A stretch of 64,000 nucleotides of DNA from Dysosmobacter acutus (GTDB taxonomy: Bacteria > Bacillota > Clostridia > Oscillospirales > Oscillospiraceae): NCBI RefSeq assembly GCF_018919205.1, contig NZ_JAHLQN010000001.1, positions 2,170,001 to 2,234,000 of the forward strand, read 5' to 3'. The position numbers and the translations under genes were made by a program. The notes under the pieces were generated by a model that saw only the letters and a list, made by a program, of their open reading frames with translations, was not told the DNA's origin and did not search any database. Of this stretch, positions 1-8,976 are shown one piece after another. Position 1 is the first letter of the stretch. Every line of letters begins with the position of its first letter.

Positions 1-1045
1 CGTCCAGGATGTTCTGGGTGGAGCGGTAGTTCTGCTCCAGGCGGATCACCCGCGCGTTTTTATACTGCTTTTCAAAGCTGAGGATGTTCTCAATGTTGGC
101 GCCCCGGAAGCGGTAGATGGACTGGTCGTCGTCGCCCACCACGCAGATGTTCTGATACCCGCCCGCCAGCAGGGAGGTCAGCAGATACTGGAGGTGGTTG
201 GTGTCCTGGTACTCGTCCACCAACACATAGCGGAACTTGCGCTGATAGAAGGTCCGGGTCTCCTCGCTGCGCTGTAAAAGCTCCACCGTGTGGTAGATGA
301 TATCGTCAAAATCCATGGCGTTGGCCGTACGCAGCCGTTCCTGATAGGCATCGTAAACCCTGGCGATGCGCTTTAAGCGCCAGTCGTTGGTGGCTTCCAT
401 GCGCCGGGCAAACTCCCGGGGGCTTTCGTACTTGTCCTTGGAGCTGCTGATGATGGAGAGCACGTCCCGGGGCGGAAAGGATTTTTCCTCCAGTCCCAGC
501 TCCTTCAGCACATCCTTGATGACCCGCTTGCTGTCGTCGGTATCATAGATGGTGAAGTCCTTGCTGAAGCCCACCTTGTCCGCGTCCCGCCGCAGAATCT
601 TCACGCAGGCGGAGTGGAAGGTGGAGGCCCAGATGTCGTTGGCCGCCGAGCCCAGCCGGGCCGCCAGGCGCTCTTTCAGCTCCCCCGCCGCCTTGTTGGT
701 GAAGGTGATGGCCAGCACCGACCAGGGCACCGCGCTCTCCACGGCGCAAAGCCTTCTGGCCCTGCGCTTCTCCTCCTCCGTGGGATGGTCTGGATAGTGC
801 TCCAGAAACTTTAGGTCCTCCTCCGACGCCCACTCCGGAACCTCATCGCAGTCGCTGCCCCGGCCATAGGTCAACAGGTTATACACCCGCTGGATCAGCA
901 CGGTGGTCTTTCCGCTCCCCGCGCCTGCCAACAGCAGCAGCGGCCCTTCCGTGGCCATGGCCGCCCGGCGCTGCTCCGGGTTCAGGCGCTGGAAATCCCG
1001 CTCAATGACCCGCTTGCGGGCCGCTACATATCGTTCGTTGTTCAT
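1..1045 (-). CDS. pcrA: UvrD/PcrA-type ATP-dependent DNA helicase, N-terminal part (runs off window)
   Basis: Superfamily 1A 3'-5' DNA helicase acting in nucleotide excision repair and removal of recombination intermediates. Reading down from the ATG at 1045 gives about 348 residues. A Q-motif (LNPEQ, about 21-25), Walker A (GAGSGKTT, 41-48), motif Ia (ITFTNKAA), Walker B (DEYQDT, about 273), motif III (GDDDQSIYRFRGA) and motif IV (EQNYRS) appear in order, so this is a real helicase and not a shadow frame. About 40 extra charged residues sit between Walker A and motif Ia, longer than I recall for B. subtilis PcrA. The start has a GGTGG ribosome site a few bases upstream. The C-terminal half lies outside the window. 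It diverges from the blaI-like gene. PcrA, UvrD and Rep-like paralogues cannot be separated from this half alone. Confidence 0.93.
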   Translation of the reverse strand, partial: MNNERYVAARKRVIERDFQRLNPEQRRAAMATEGPLLLLAGAGSGKTTVLIQRVYNLLTYGRGSDCDEVPEWASEEDLKFLEHYPDHPTEEEKRRARRLCAVESAVPWSVLAITFTNKAAGELKERLAARLGSAANDIWASTFHSACVKILRRDADKVGFSKDFTIYDTDDSKRVIKDVLKELGLEEKSFPPRDVLSIISSSKDKYESPREFARRMEATNDWRLKRIARVYDAYQERLRTANAMDFDDIIYHTVELLQRSEETRTFYQRKFRYVLVDEYQDTNHLQYLLTSLLAGGYQNICVVGDDDQSIYRFRGANIENILSFEKQYKNARVIRLEQNYRSTQNILD

Positions 1046-1107
1046 AGTTCCACCCATTCTTAAAATCTTTGTCTATTCTACGATAGAACCCTCCTGAGGT
1101 CAAGGTG

Positions 1108-1135
1108 AAATGAGCGGCAAGAAATGAGCGGCAAG
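1108..1135. repeat. Tandem 14-bp direct repeat
   Basis: The unit AAATGAGCGGCAAG occurs twice head to tail, between the helicase start and the promoter of the blaI-like gene. It is probably a local slippage duplication. No function is evident. Confidence 0.5.
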
Positions 1136-1141
1136 AAAAGG

Positions 1142-1170
1142 TTGACATTCGTCTACCTCTCTGCTATCCT
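1142..1170 (+). promoter_or_regulatory. Promoter of the blaI/blaR1-like operon
   Basis: TTGACA (1142-1147) and TATCCT (1165-1170) are separated by exactly 17 bp, a good sigma-A promoter, 41 bp upstream of the regulator's ATG. Confidence 0.75.
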
Positions 1171-1180
1171 GAAGGTAGAC
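1151..1180. promoter_or_regulatory. Inverted-repeat operator, probable BlaI-family site
   Basis: GTCTACCT (1151-1158) and AGGTAGAC (1173-1180) form a perfect 8-bp inverted repeat covering the spacer, the -10 box and the start of the transcript. BlaI/MecI/CopY repressors bind inverted repeats with TAC/GTA cores at their own promoters, so autorepression by the next gene is the simple reading. The two half-sites are further apart than in the classical compact operator. Confidence 0.65.
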
Positions 1181-1210
1181 AAGAGTTTACCAATTGGGGA
1201 GGATACGCAC

Positions 1211-1582
1211 ATGAAGATCAATCTGTCCGACGGGGAGTGGAAAGTGATGAACCGCCTGTGGGAGCAATCGCCCCGCACCATTACGGAGCTGGTGGGCGCG
1301 CTGCGGGAGGAAACCGGCTGGTCCAAGCACACAGTCATCACCATGCTGGGGCGGATGGAATCTAAGGGCGCCGTCCACTATGCGGAGGGGGCCCGGGCCA
1401 AACAGTACTATCCCTCCATCCGCCGGGAGGACGCGATTTTGACGGAGACGGAGAGCTTTCTCCACAAGGTGGGCGGATTCGGCTCTTTGGTCAATGCCAT
1501 GGTGTCCGGCAACGCCCTGACGGAACAAGACCTTGCGGAGCTTTCCGAGCTGCTGCGGCAATCGAAGGAGGATTCGTTATGA
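1211..1582 (+). CDS. BlaI/MecI/CopY-family transcriptional repressor
   Basis: A 123-residue protein made of a winged helix-turn-helix (about residues 5-70, with LSDGEWKVMNRLWE and the recognition-helix stretch GWSKHTVITMLGRM) and a helical dimerisation tail, the usual size and plan of BlaI. These repressors are released when a paired membrane metallopeptidase triggers their cleavage. The ATG at 1211 is chosen because GGGGAGGA sits 7-8 bases upstream; the frame stays open further 5' but without a site. The stop overlaps the start of the M56 gene by four bases (ATGA), so the pair is translationally coupled. A matching inverted repeat covers the promoter. The signal sensed is unknown. A beta-lactam role is not supported, because no penicillin-binding domain is present next door. 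Confidence 0.9.
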   Translation: MKINLSDGEWKVMNRLWEQSPRTITELVGALREETGWSKHTVITMLGRMESKGAVHYAEGARAKQYYPSIRREDAILTETESFLHKVGGFGSLVNAMVSGNALTEQDLAELSELLRQSKEDSL

Positions 1583-4500
1583 AAGAAATCCTGATTACCT
1601 CTTCCCTGCTGATTCTTGCGCTGCTTACGCTGCGCCGGCTGTTCCGCCATAACATCAGCCGCCGGGTCCAATATGCCCTGTGGCTTGTGGTGGCGCTGCG
1701 GCTGCTGGTTCCGGTAAACCTGCCGGACATGGGCTTCAGCGCCCTCAGCGTCACCCAAGACGTCCAGGAGACGGTCTCCGCCCAATTGGACAGCCGGACG
1801 GTCTATGTCCTGCCCATGGACCGCGCTCCGGCGGAGGAGTACCCCTTCTCCCGGCAGGTGCAGCCCGGCCAGGTGGTGCCGGACGGCGCCTCCTTCGGCT
1901 ACCCCGTCCTCTCCCGGGACGGCCAGACCGTCACCCGCTACGCCGACCGCCTGAGCGCCTCGGAGGTGCTCTCTCTGGTTTGGAAGGCCGGAATCCTTGT
2001 GACCGGCGGCTGGTTCCTTGTGGGAAATCTGCTTTTTTACCGCCGGCTGCGCAAAACCCGCCGCCCCTTTGAGACAAAGGAGACCACCCTGCCCTGCTAC
2101 CTGGTGGAAGAGGGGCTTGACTCGCCCTGCCTGTTCGGACTTCTCCGCCCCGCCGTCTATCTGACGCCCTCCTCCTGCTCCTCGCAAGAGCGGCTGCGCC
2201 ACGTGCTGGCCCATGAAACAGCCCACCACCGCCACGGGGACCACATCTGGTCGCTTCTGCGGTGCCTGTGCCTCTCGGTCTATTGGTTCAACCCCCTGGT
2301 CTGGGCCGCCGCCGCGGCCTCCCGCACGGACTGTGAGCTGGCCTGCGACGAGTCCGCCGTACGGCGCCTGGGCGAGGAGCAGCGGATCCCCTATGGCCAG
2401 ACGCTGCTGTCCCTTATTCCGGTGAAAACCGTTCCCACCGGGCTTTTGCGCACCGCAACCACCATGACCTCAGGCAAGCAGCAGCTCAAAGACCGCATCC
2501 AGCGAATCGCTCAAAAGCGCCAGAGCGTGGCGGCGGCGCTGTTCGCCGTGGTGGCCTTGGTGGCCGCCGTCTGCGCTTTTGCCTTCACCGGCGCCGCAGC
2601 GGAAAAGCCCTGGGACCCCATCGATGAGGAGGAGCTGCGCTACTTTAATGAAGAATACTTCAATGGGGAGGATTACAACCTCCGCAACCAGTTCCTCTCT
2701 TCCCTCTATGACTCACCGGAGGAAATCGACCTCTTTGCGCTCTTTTACTGCGGGATTCCAGGCTCAGAGCTTCACGATCTCTCTGCCCCCGCCCTGCCCG
2801 ACGATGTCTGGCAGCAGGTCATTGACGCGGCGTATGGCGGCGTGGACCCGGATTGTGCCACCTACCAAATGTCCGCTGAGGAAATGGATGGCCTCTTACA
2901 GCGGTATATGGGCATCTCTTTGGAGGAGTCGGCGGGGGTTGGGCTTGACCAGTTCCACTATTTCCCGGAACATGACACCTACTTCTGGGCCCACGGCGAC
3001 ACCAACTATCGGAGCAGCGTCGCCTTTTCCTCCGGCAGCCGCCGTGGAGACCTGATCCGCCTCATCTATGACGACTGGTTTATGGACGATGGATATAAGG
3101 TGCTCACGCTGCGAAAGACAGGCGGCGGCTATCACTTCGTCTCCAACCAGCGCTACCTGCCCCCTCCCGCCGGAGAGCTGGACCAGGTGCTCTCCCTTGA
3201 AGGCGCGCTCCCCCATCCGCTGGAGGCCGCCCCCACTGAGGAGCATGTCTCCGATCTTTTTGAGATTCTGCAATCCTGTCCCATGGAGCAGGGCAATCTG
3301 AAAGGGCGCACCGTTGTCTTCTACCGCGCCGCGGATGAAACCATTTACGCCGCCCTCACCAATGGCGAATCGGGGCTCTGGACGGCGGACTGCTTTTTGA
3401 CTGTGGAGTACGACGCCACCGACGGACGCCTTTCCATCCATCCCTTCTCCAACCTCCTTGGGTACGACGGCTTCCAGATCACATATCCCATTTTTATGGG
3501 CACCTCGGTGACCGCCTATTATACCTGCGACGATGCGGGACAGCTTCAGCTGCTGTTTGAAACCACCGGCGGCTGCTCCACGTATGACATGGACCTGGAC
3601 GGCCAGCAGGAGCTTCTCTGGGAGCCCCTGGGCGCGGAGCCGGAGGAGCGGGGCCTCTATTTCCTCTTCCGTCGCCAAGGCGCGCTCTACCAGATCCATC
3701 TGGATTCGCTGATACAGGACGCCTACCCCAGCTGGAGCTACTGGGAATTTGGGTCCTTTGACAGCGAGACCTTCCTGCTGCCTCTGAGCGGATACGATGA
3801 GCAGAACAACTGGGCCACGGTCCAGCGCTTCCTCCGCTTTACCGGCGACTCACTGGAATCCTACCGGGACAACCGCTCCACCAGCGACCATGTGATGGAG
3901 GGCGTTGACGTCCCGGAAGACGTGCTGGCCGCGGCCAAAGAGACGGTGGAGGGCTTCTATCGTGAGGAAAAAGACTACGACCGGGAGGATGACCCCCACT
4001 ACGACGACTGGCGCATTGAGAGCCTGACCTTCACCGGCTCCTATGAGGTTCACGGCGTGCCGGTGGAGCTATACAACCTCAACTATGAGTTCCACTCCTC
4101 CTCGCCGGAGTCCGTGACGCTGGCCGGCGGCATGTACCTGAAGGAGGACGGATGGGTCTGCCCCTCCTATCCCTACTGCACCCATCTTCTATTCCATGCA
4201 AACGAGGACGGCAGCCGCTCCTATGTGGGCGCTCAGATGATCAACGACTGCGGCCCGGACTCAGATCTCTTTTGGGCAACTTTCCAATCCATGCTCTTTG
4301 AAAGCGACGTATTTTTTGACCCGGAGGACGCCTTTCGTGAGGCGGTGATGGAGCATGTCGGCGCTTCCTTGGGAGAAGACGCGCTCTACGCCGCCGAGGC
4401 CCACGCGGTGCTCTCCATCGCCGAAACCGGTGAAACTCTTTCCACCTACTATGGCGTGGCCCTCTATCAGGAGTCCGGCTACACCGGCGGCATCGATCTC

Positions 4501-5580
4501 ACCTTGCTGCGCCAGTGCTTTTTCCCCTGCTCTGTGACATTGGAAAAGCAGGGAGAGCTCTTCTACATACGGGACTTCTGGGCCCCGTCAGGCGGCGTCG
4601 CCGTTCCGTCCCCTCCCTCCGCTTCCCGTCCCGCCGACACGGACTGGCTTGCGCAGGTGGAGACCCGCTTCCCCGCCGACTCTGCAAAACTGGTCCGAAC
4701 CGCCATGGGGTCCTATCAGGAGGGACTGTCTCTTGCCTGCGCCCAGGAGACCTCCTCCTATTGGGAGGGCGCCTATTCCTCTTTCCTGAATCACCAGAGC
4801 GCCGACGTGGTGGCAAACTTCCTGCTGGAAATCAGCGGTTCCCCCGCAGACGTCACCTTCTATGAGGGCATCCGGGCGGAGAGCGCTCTGAACATCCTCT
4901 TTGACCAGTACCTCCGCACGCCCTATGACCTGAGCCTTACCCTCTCCGGCCTTGGGGAAGATGCGCGGGCGGACCTCGTCCACCTGCTGGCCCTGGAGGC
5001 CCAGTATAACCAATGGCAGTATGAGGCAAGAAATCTGCCGGGTGAGTTCCCCTCCACATCGGAGGGCCGCCGGGCTGAGGCTTTTTACAACCGGGTGGAA
5101 ACGGCCATCCGCGATTTGGACGGCTCCAAGACAAAAACGGTCCGGGAGGACACTTACGGCCTGACCCTTGCCTATCCGGTGGGCTGGGACCAATTTGGCA
5201 CAGTGCGAACCAGCACGGAGGAGGGCGGACGGTCGGTCTTCACCCTCCGGGAGAACGGGGCCTTTCAGAAATACGGAGACGGCTTCGTTTGGAACCTGAC
5301 AATCTGGCCCCGGTCTGAATTTGAAGATCAGTTCGGCACCGACCTCTCCCAGTTCGTGGGCGCGGCCGGCGGCGTCATCGGCACCGATCAGACCTATGTC
5401 TATGTGCTGACGGAGCCAACGGATGTGCAGTATCTGGAGCACAACTTCCTGAGCCGCCGCCACTACGGCTGCCTGAGAGTCTGCTCCCAGACGGTGGTAG
5501 AGGACTTTTTGAGCCGCAACGGCATTGAGGCAAACCCCCTTTGTCCTCTGCTCAACTGCTACATGGCCCCCGAAGAATAA
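1579..5580 (+). CDS. BlaR1-type M56 metallopeptidase with giant extracytoplasmic region
   Basis: Membrane zinc metallopeptidase and sensor paired with the upstream BlaI-like repressor. The N-terminal 300 residues carry several membrane segments and the zinc-binding motif HETAH (residues 212-216, in VLAHETAHHRHGD), the M56 signature. A further membrane segment follows at about 315-338, then roughly 1,000 extracellular residues. BlaR1 is about 600 residues with a penicillin-binding sensor. Here the ectodomain is far longer, and I see no SxxK/SxN/KTG set that would make it a penicillin sensor. One stretch near residue 670 (DMDLDGQQELL) resembles an FG-GAP-like calcium loop. Total length is 1,333 residues in one uninterrupted frame. 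The ectodomain may contain several repeated units of unknown fold and probably decides what is sensed. Function beyond M56 signalling is unknown. Confidence 0.85.
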   Translation: MKEILITSSLLILALLTLRRLFRHNISRRVQYALWLVVALRLLVPVNLPDMGFSALSVTQDVQETVSAQLDSRTVYVLPMDRAPAEEYPFSRQVQPGQVVPDGASFGYPVLSRDGQTVTRYADRLSASEVLSLVWKAGILVTGGWFLVGNLLFYRRLRKTRRPFETKETTLPCYLVEEGLDSPCLFGLLRPAVYLTPSSCSSQERLRHVLAHETAHHRHGDHIWSLLRCLCLSVYWFNPLVWAAAAASRTDCELACDESAVRRLGEEQRIPYGQTLLSLIPVKTVPTGLLRTATTMTSGKQQLKDRIQRIAQKRQSVAAALFAVVALVAAVCAFAFTGAAAEKPWDPIDEEELRYFNEEYFNGEDYNLRNQFLSSLYDSPEEIDLFALFYCGIPGSELHDLSAPALPDDVWQQVIDAAYGGVDPDCATYQMSAEEMDGLLQRYMGISLEESAGVGLDQFHYFPEHDTYFWAHGDTNYRSSVAFSSGSRRGDLIRLIYDDWFMDDGYKVLTLRKTGGGYHFVSNQRYLPPPAGELDQVLSLEGALPHPLEAAPTEEHVSDLFEILQSCPMEQGNLKGRTVVFYRAADETIYAALTNGESGLWTADCFLTVEYDATDGRLSIHPFSNLLGYDGFQITYPIFMGTSVTAYYTCDDAGQLQLLFETTGGCSTYDMDLDGQQELLWEPLGAEPEERGLYFLFRRQGALYQIHLDSLIQDAYPSWSYWEFGSFDSETFLLPLSGYDEQNNWATVQRFLRFTGDSLESYRDNRSTSDHVMEGVDVPEDVLAAAKETVEGFYREEKDYDREDDPHYDDWRIESLTFTGSYEVHGVPVELYNLNYEFHSSSPESVTLAGGMYLKEDGWVCPSYPYCTHLLFHANEDGSRSYVGAQMINDCGPDSDLFWATFQSMLFESDVFFDPEDAFREAVMEHVGASLGEDALYAAEAHAVLSIAETGETLSTYYGVALYQESGYTGGIDLTLLRQCFFPCSVTLEKQGELFYIRDFWAPSGGVAVPSPPSASRPADTDWLAQVETRFPADSAKLVRTAMGSYQEGLSLACAQETSSYWEGAYSSFLNHQSADVVANFLLEISGSPADVTFYEGIRAESALNILFDQYLRTPYDLSLTLSGLGEDARADLVHLLALEAQYNQWQYEARNLPGEFPSTSEGRRAEAFYNRVETAIRDLDGSKTKTVREDTYGLTLAYPVGWDQFGTVRTSTEEGGRSVFTLRENGAFQKYGDGFVWNLTIWPRSEFEDQFGTDLSQFVGAAGGVIGTDQTYVYVLTEPTDVQYLEHNFLSRRHYGCLRVCSQTVVEDFLSRNGIEANPLCPLLNCYMAPEE

Positions 5581-5592
5581 ACGGATTTGTCA

Positions 5593-5622
5593 GGAAAGGA
5601 CGCCCCACGGGGCGTCCTTTCC
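5593..5622. terminator. Bidirectional intrinsic terminator
   Basis: A 14-bp perfect stem (GGAAAGGACGCCCC and its complement) lies between two converging genes and ends at the stop codon of the DHHW gene. It probably serves both. The U-tract is short on either side. Confidence 0.6.
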
Positions 5623-6731
5623 TATTGGCCTAACAGGGCCATGTTTTTTTCTTCGATGAAGTTGGGCACGCTGTAGGAGATCAAAACCGCGTCTATGCCG
5701 TTTTCCCGCGCGTACTCCGCCACGGAGCCTTTATAATAGCGCAGGTCCAGCAGATGCACCTGCTCAAAGTTCTGAGACAGGAACGGAGCCAGGGAGTCGG
5801 CGTAGGAGTCCCGGATGATTAGAAGGCGCCCGCCCTCTTTCGCGGACTGACTCTCCACGATGCAAAGGGGTTGGTTGCCGCCTAAGAAGAAGGAGTACTT
5901 GTCCTTCCCCTCCAACTTGCTCCAGTCATACAGCGCTCCCGCCTCCGGCTTGCCGGTGCGGTAGGAGGTCACATCCACTCCTTCCTCCTCCACGGCAATC
6001 TCCATGGCATCCGGCTTCAGCCAGTGGATGCCCGAGGTGGAGTAGAGCGTACCGGAAAAGCTGTCGCTGACCTGCCGTGGTTCGCCCATGGGCTCGATAT
6101 CCAGGCCCATGGCCCGGGCCGCGGCGGTATAGCCGTAGTAGGCGCCCAAGGTGGTCCAGTGGTGGTCCGTCCGATAAAAAATGGGCTCCTCCGCGTGATC
6201 GGTCAGCACGGAGGAATACTCCACCAGAGGTACGCCTATTGTCCGGGCCTGATCCAAAACCAGCCTCTGGTCATAGGAGGCCGCTCCCTCCGGCAGACGG
6301 TCCTTCCACACCTCCGCAGCCGAGGGGATCAGCCCCAGGTACACGGGAAGCTCCGTTTTTTCCGCCAATGCCTTCACATAGCCCAGGTTTTTCTCCACCA
6401 GGGCCGCGTCCGGCTCATTCACCCTGGCGATCAGCGTATCGCCGCAGAGGTAGACTCCGCTAAATTCCCGCTTGCCGATGGCCTGCTCACTGCGGGCCTT
6501 TACCCCGGTCCACTCATCCCGCATGGGAAACTGGTCGGCAATATAGGTTTCCACGTCCTCCATAAAGCTGCCGTCTAACACCGCCCCCACGGAAAAACGG
6601 GGGGCCTGCTGAAGGGTGCGGTTTTCCACCTCCGACTTCTCCCGGTCCGGGAGAATCAGGTGGAGGGCAAAGAATCCGCCGATAAAGAGGCAGAACAAAA
6701 CGGAGATGAACTGCGCGTATCGTTTTTGCAT
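5622..6731 (-). CDS. DHHW-family (AlgJ/AlgX-like SGNH) acyl-transfer protein
   Basis: A 369-residue protein with an N-terminal membrane anchor (about residues 8-28) and an extracytoplasmic SGNH-like domain. The defining DHHW motif is in YRTDHHWTTLGAYY (about residues 186-189), and a later IRDSYADS segment would supply the serine. DHHW/AlgX-type proteins work with an MBOAT acyltransferase to put acyl, usually acetyl, groups on exported polysaccharide. The MBOAT gene lies 13 bp upstream in the same operon, which supports this role. I place the start at the ATG at 6731, six bases after GAGGAGG; a GTG at 6737 directly abuts that site and is less likely. The polymer modified cannot be told from sequence. 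Confidence 0.85.
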   Translation of the reverse strand: MQKRYAQFISVLFCLFIGGFFALHLILPDREKSEVENRTLQQAPRFSVGAVLDGSFMEDVETYIADQFPMRDEWTGVKARSEQAIGKREFSGVYLCGDTLIARVNEPDAALVEKNLGYVKALAEKTELPVYLGLIPSAAEVWKDRLPEGAASYDQRLVLDQARTIGVPLVEYSSVLTDHAEEPIFYRTDHHWTTLGAYYGYTAAARAMGLDIEPMGEPRQVSDSFSGTLYSTSGIHWLKPDAMEIAVEEEGVDVTSYRTGKPEAGALYDWSKLEGKDKYSFFLGGNQPLCIVESQSAKEGGRLLIIRDSYADSLAPFLSQNFEQVHLLDLRYYKGSVAEYARENGIDAVLISYSVPNFIEEKNMALLGQ

Positions 6732-6744
6732 CTTCACCCTCCTC

Positions 6745-8139
6745 TCAAAACCGGAAATACAAAAAGGGATTATAGCTGCCGTCCACCAGATAGGCGGTGC
6801 AGAGGATCAGCGCCCCCACCATCAGCACCGGGAAGACAAGCTGCCGCAGCCGCGGCGAAAGCGCGCCCCACACCCGCTTTCCAAAAAGCGTGGAGGCCAA
6901 TATCAGAACGATCAGCGTCAGCGCGTAGCTGCGCAGCGCGTAACCGTCCGCCGCGCTCCACAGCGCGCCGTTTCCAAAGCAGGTGGAGAGATAGGCAAGA
7001 CAGCGGCCCATGTCCTCGATGGCGAAAATTCCCCAGCCCACCGCCACCACCAACAGGGTGTAAAGATGCTTTACCCAGGCGGGCGTCTTACTGAGGACGC
7101 CTTTGAGGAGGAACTTCTCCAAAATGAGCCAGACGGCAAAGTACAGCCCCCACAGAATGAAGTTCCAGCCCGCGCCGTGCCAGAAGCCGGTGAGAAACCA
7201 CACGATCACAATATTGCGCAGCGTCCTGGCCGTCCCGCCCCGATTGCCCCCAAGGGGAATATAGACGTATTCCCGGAACCAGGAGGTCAATGACATGTGC
7301 CACCGGCGCCAGAACTCCGTCACCGACGAGGAGAGATACGGGTGGTCGAAGTTCTGCTCAAAGTGAAAACCGAACATCCTGCCCAGGCCGATGGCCATAT
7401 CGGAGTATCCGGAAAAGTCAAAATAAATCTGGAACGAGTAGGCCGCAAGGCCCAGCCAGCCGCCCGCCACCGTCAAGGTTCCCGAGAGCTGGGCCGCAAG
7501 GGACGTATCCCACAGCGCGCCGATGGAGTTGGCAAGCAGCACCTTTTTGGCAAGGCCGATCACAAAGAGCTGCACGCCAGAGGCAAACCCCTCCGGGCTG
7601 TGGGTGCGTTCGTTCAGCTCCCGGGCCACAGTCTTATACTTGACAATGGGGCCGGCGATCAGCTGGGGGAACATGGTGACAAAGGTCCCAAATGTCAAAA
7701 GGTTCCGCTGCACCGGCGCGTCAGCGCGGTACACATCGATGGTGTAGCTCATGGTCTGGAAGGTGAAAAAAGAGATGCCGATGGGCAGGCTCAGCCCCAA
7801 CTGGGGGATCTGAACGCCGGGAATCAGGGACAGATTGGCGGCGAAAAAGTCATAGTACTTGAAAAAGCCCAGAAGCATCAGGTTGAACACCACGGACTGC
7901 GCCACAAACCGTCGGGCCTTTTTATCGTTTGCCCTGTATTTCTCCACCAGCAGTCCGTGGGAATAGTCGATGAGGATGGACAGGACCATAATTGCAATGT
8001 ACACCGGTTCGCCCCAGCCATAGAAGAGCAGGCTGACGATCAGCAACACCACATTGCGCCAATGGAGCGGGACCGCAAAATACAGGAGCAGCACCACAGG
8101 CAGATAGTAGAATAAAAATGTCAAACTGCTGAAAACCAA
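6745..8139 (-). CDS. MBOAT-family O-acyltransferase (AlgI/DltB-like)
   Basis: A polytopic 464-residue membrane acyltransferase, the normal length for AlgI/DltB-type MBOATs, with the family's invariant histidine in FLTGFWHGAGWNF (about residue 319) and the FWRRWHMSLTSWFREYVYIPLGGNR segment typical of the AlgI group split across two helices. It would carry an acyl group across the membrane for transfer to a cell-surface polymer by the DHHW protein encoded just downstream. The start codon is TTG at 8139, supported by AAGGAGAG about seven bases upstream. The operon order DUF4358 lipoprotein, MBOAT, DHHW recurs in Clostridia (recollection, not searched). The acylated polymer is unknown. Confidence 0.92.
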   Translation of the reverse strand: MVFSSLTFLFYYLPVVLLLYFAVPLHWRNVVLLIVSLLFYGWGEPVYIAIMVLSILIDYSHGLLVEKYRANDKKARRFVAQSVVFNLMLLGFFKYYDFFAANLSLIPGVQIPQLGLSLPIGISFFTFQTMSYTIDVYRADAPVQRNLLTFGTFVTMFPQLIAGPIVKYKTVARELNERTHSPEGFASGVQLFVIGLAKKVLLANSIGALWDTSLAAQLSGTLTVAGGWLGLAAYSFQIYFDFSGYSDMAIGLGRMFGFHFEQNFDHPYLSSSVTEFWRRWHMSLTSWFREYVYIPLGGNRGGTARTLRNIVIVWFLTGFWHGAGWNFILWGLYFAVWLILEKFLLKGVLSKTPAWVKHLYTLLVVAVGWGIFAIEDMGRCLAYLSTCFGNGALWSAADGYALRSYALTLIVLILASTLFGKRVWGALSPRLRQLVFPVLMVGALILCTAYLVDGSYNPFLYFRF

Positions 8140-8160
8140 AAGTCTCTCTCCTTACAGTAT

Positions 8161-8190
8161 GGTTGCCGCGGCCCCAAAGCCGCGGCAACC
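8161..8190. other. GC-rich hairpin between lipoprotein and MBOAT genes
   Basis: GGTTGCCGCGGC and its complement form a 12-bp perfect stem with a 6-base loop. No U-tract follows on the transcribed (minus) strand, so this is more likely an mRNA processing or stability element than a terminator. Confidence 0.4.
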
Positions 8191-8322
8191 GGTAAACGTC
8201 CGTCTACAGCTGATTTCCGTACACTGTCTCCGGCAAACGGCAGCCTGCTCCGTCTGATTCGCGGCCCGCCGCCATTTGCGGAACGATACAAATTGTATCA
8301 CAATTTTTCCGGGAAACAAGGC

Positions 8323-8805
8323 TTATTCGTCAAAAAGCGCCTTCCACTGGTCCACCACTTCCTGCCCGTTCTCCGCATAGGCGATCAGCGCCACGTAGGG
8401 CCCCTCCGTCAGCACCTGGGCATCGCCCCAGGCCTCCATGGACTCCGGGTACCAGGCGCCGCCCTCCGCCTGTTCATCCGCCCGCTTCTGGAAAATTTCA
8501 GCCACCTTCCCGGCGTCCTCCTCCGTCTCGCACTGGACAAAGGCAAACTCCGCCACCACAGAGGACATCATGGGCATCTTCATCACTTTCTGGACCAGCG
8601 TATACTCCCCAAGCCCGGGATAATAGGTCTCCTGCAGCTCATCGGTCACATCCACAAGATAGGTGCCCTCCCAGCCGTAGCGCTCCGCCAGGGAGTTGTA
8701 AAAGTCTGTGAGATTCACCTCTTTAGGCGTCTCCGAACCCTTGCAGCCGGTCAGCAGGATCAGCACAAGCACGGCGCTCAGCAGCAGTATCACTTGTTTT
8801 TTCAT
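8323..8805 (-). CDS. DUF4358 lipoprotein
   Basis: A 160-residue secreted lipoprotein: a lysine-rich start and hydrophobic segment end in the lipobox LLTGC, with Cys21 as the lipidation site. The mature part (YPGLGEYTLVQKVMKMP, GAWYPESMEAW, ALIAYAENGQEVVDQW) matches my memory of DUF4358, small clostridial lipoproteins often encoded beside MBOAT and DHHW genes. No catalytic residues are evident; a scaffold or accessory role in surface acylation is inferred from that neighbourhood. A clear AAAGGAG site precedes the ATG. It is first of three genes on this strand, separated from the MBOAT gene by 183 bp holding a hairpin. Confidence 0.75.
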   Translation of the reverse strand: MKKQVILLLSAVLVLILLTGCKGSETPKEVNLTDFYNSLAERYGWEGTYLVDVTDELQETYYPGLGEYTLVQKVMKMPMMSSVVAEFAFVQCETEEDAGKVAEIFQKRADEQAEGGAWYPESMEAWGDAQVLTEGPYVALIAYAENGQEVVDQWKALFDE

Positions 8806-8911
8806 ATATGGACTCCTTTGTTTGTTGATTTGTTTCTTTCCCGTACTCAGACGGGACAGCGTGGGAAAAAGTTCCCATAGTTTTCCCCTGAAGCTTCCAT
8901 TTCATACATGC

Positions 8912-8940
8912 TTGCTTTTTTCCGCGCCGGGCGCTATAAT
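8912..8940 (+). promoter_or_regulatory. Promoter of the threonine aldolase gene
   Basis: TTGCTT (8912-8917), a 17-bp spacer and a consensus TATAAT (8935-8940) lie 36 bp upstream of the ATG. Confidence 0.65.
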
Positions 8941-8976
8941 TTGTTCGCCTTCTACATTTTACCAAAGGGGAGTTTT

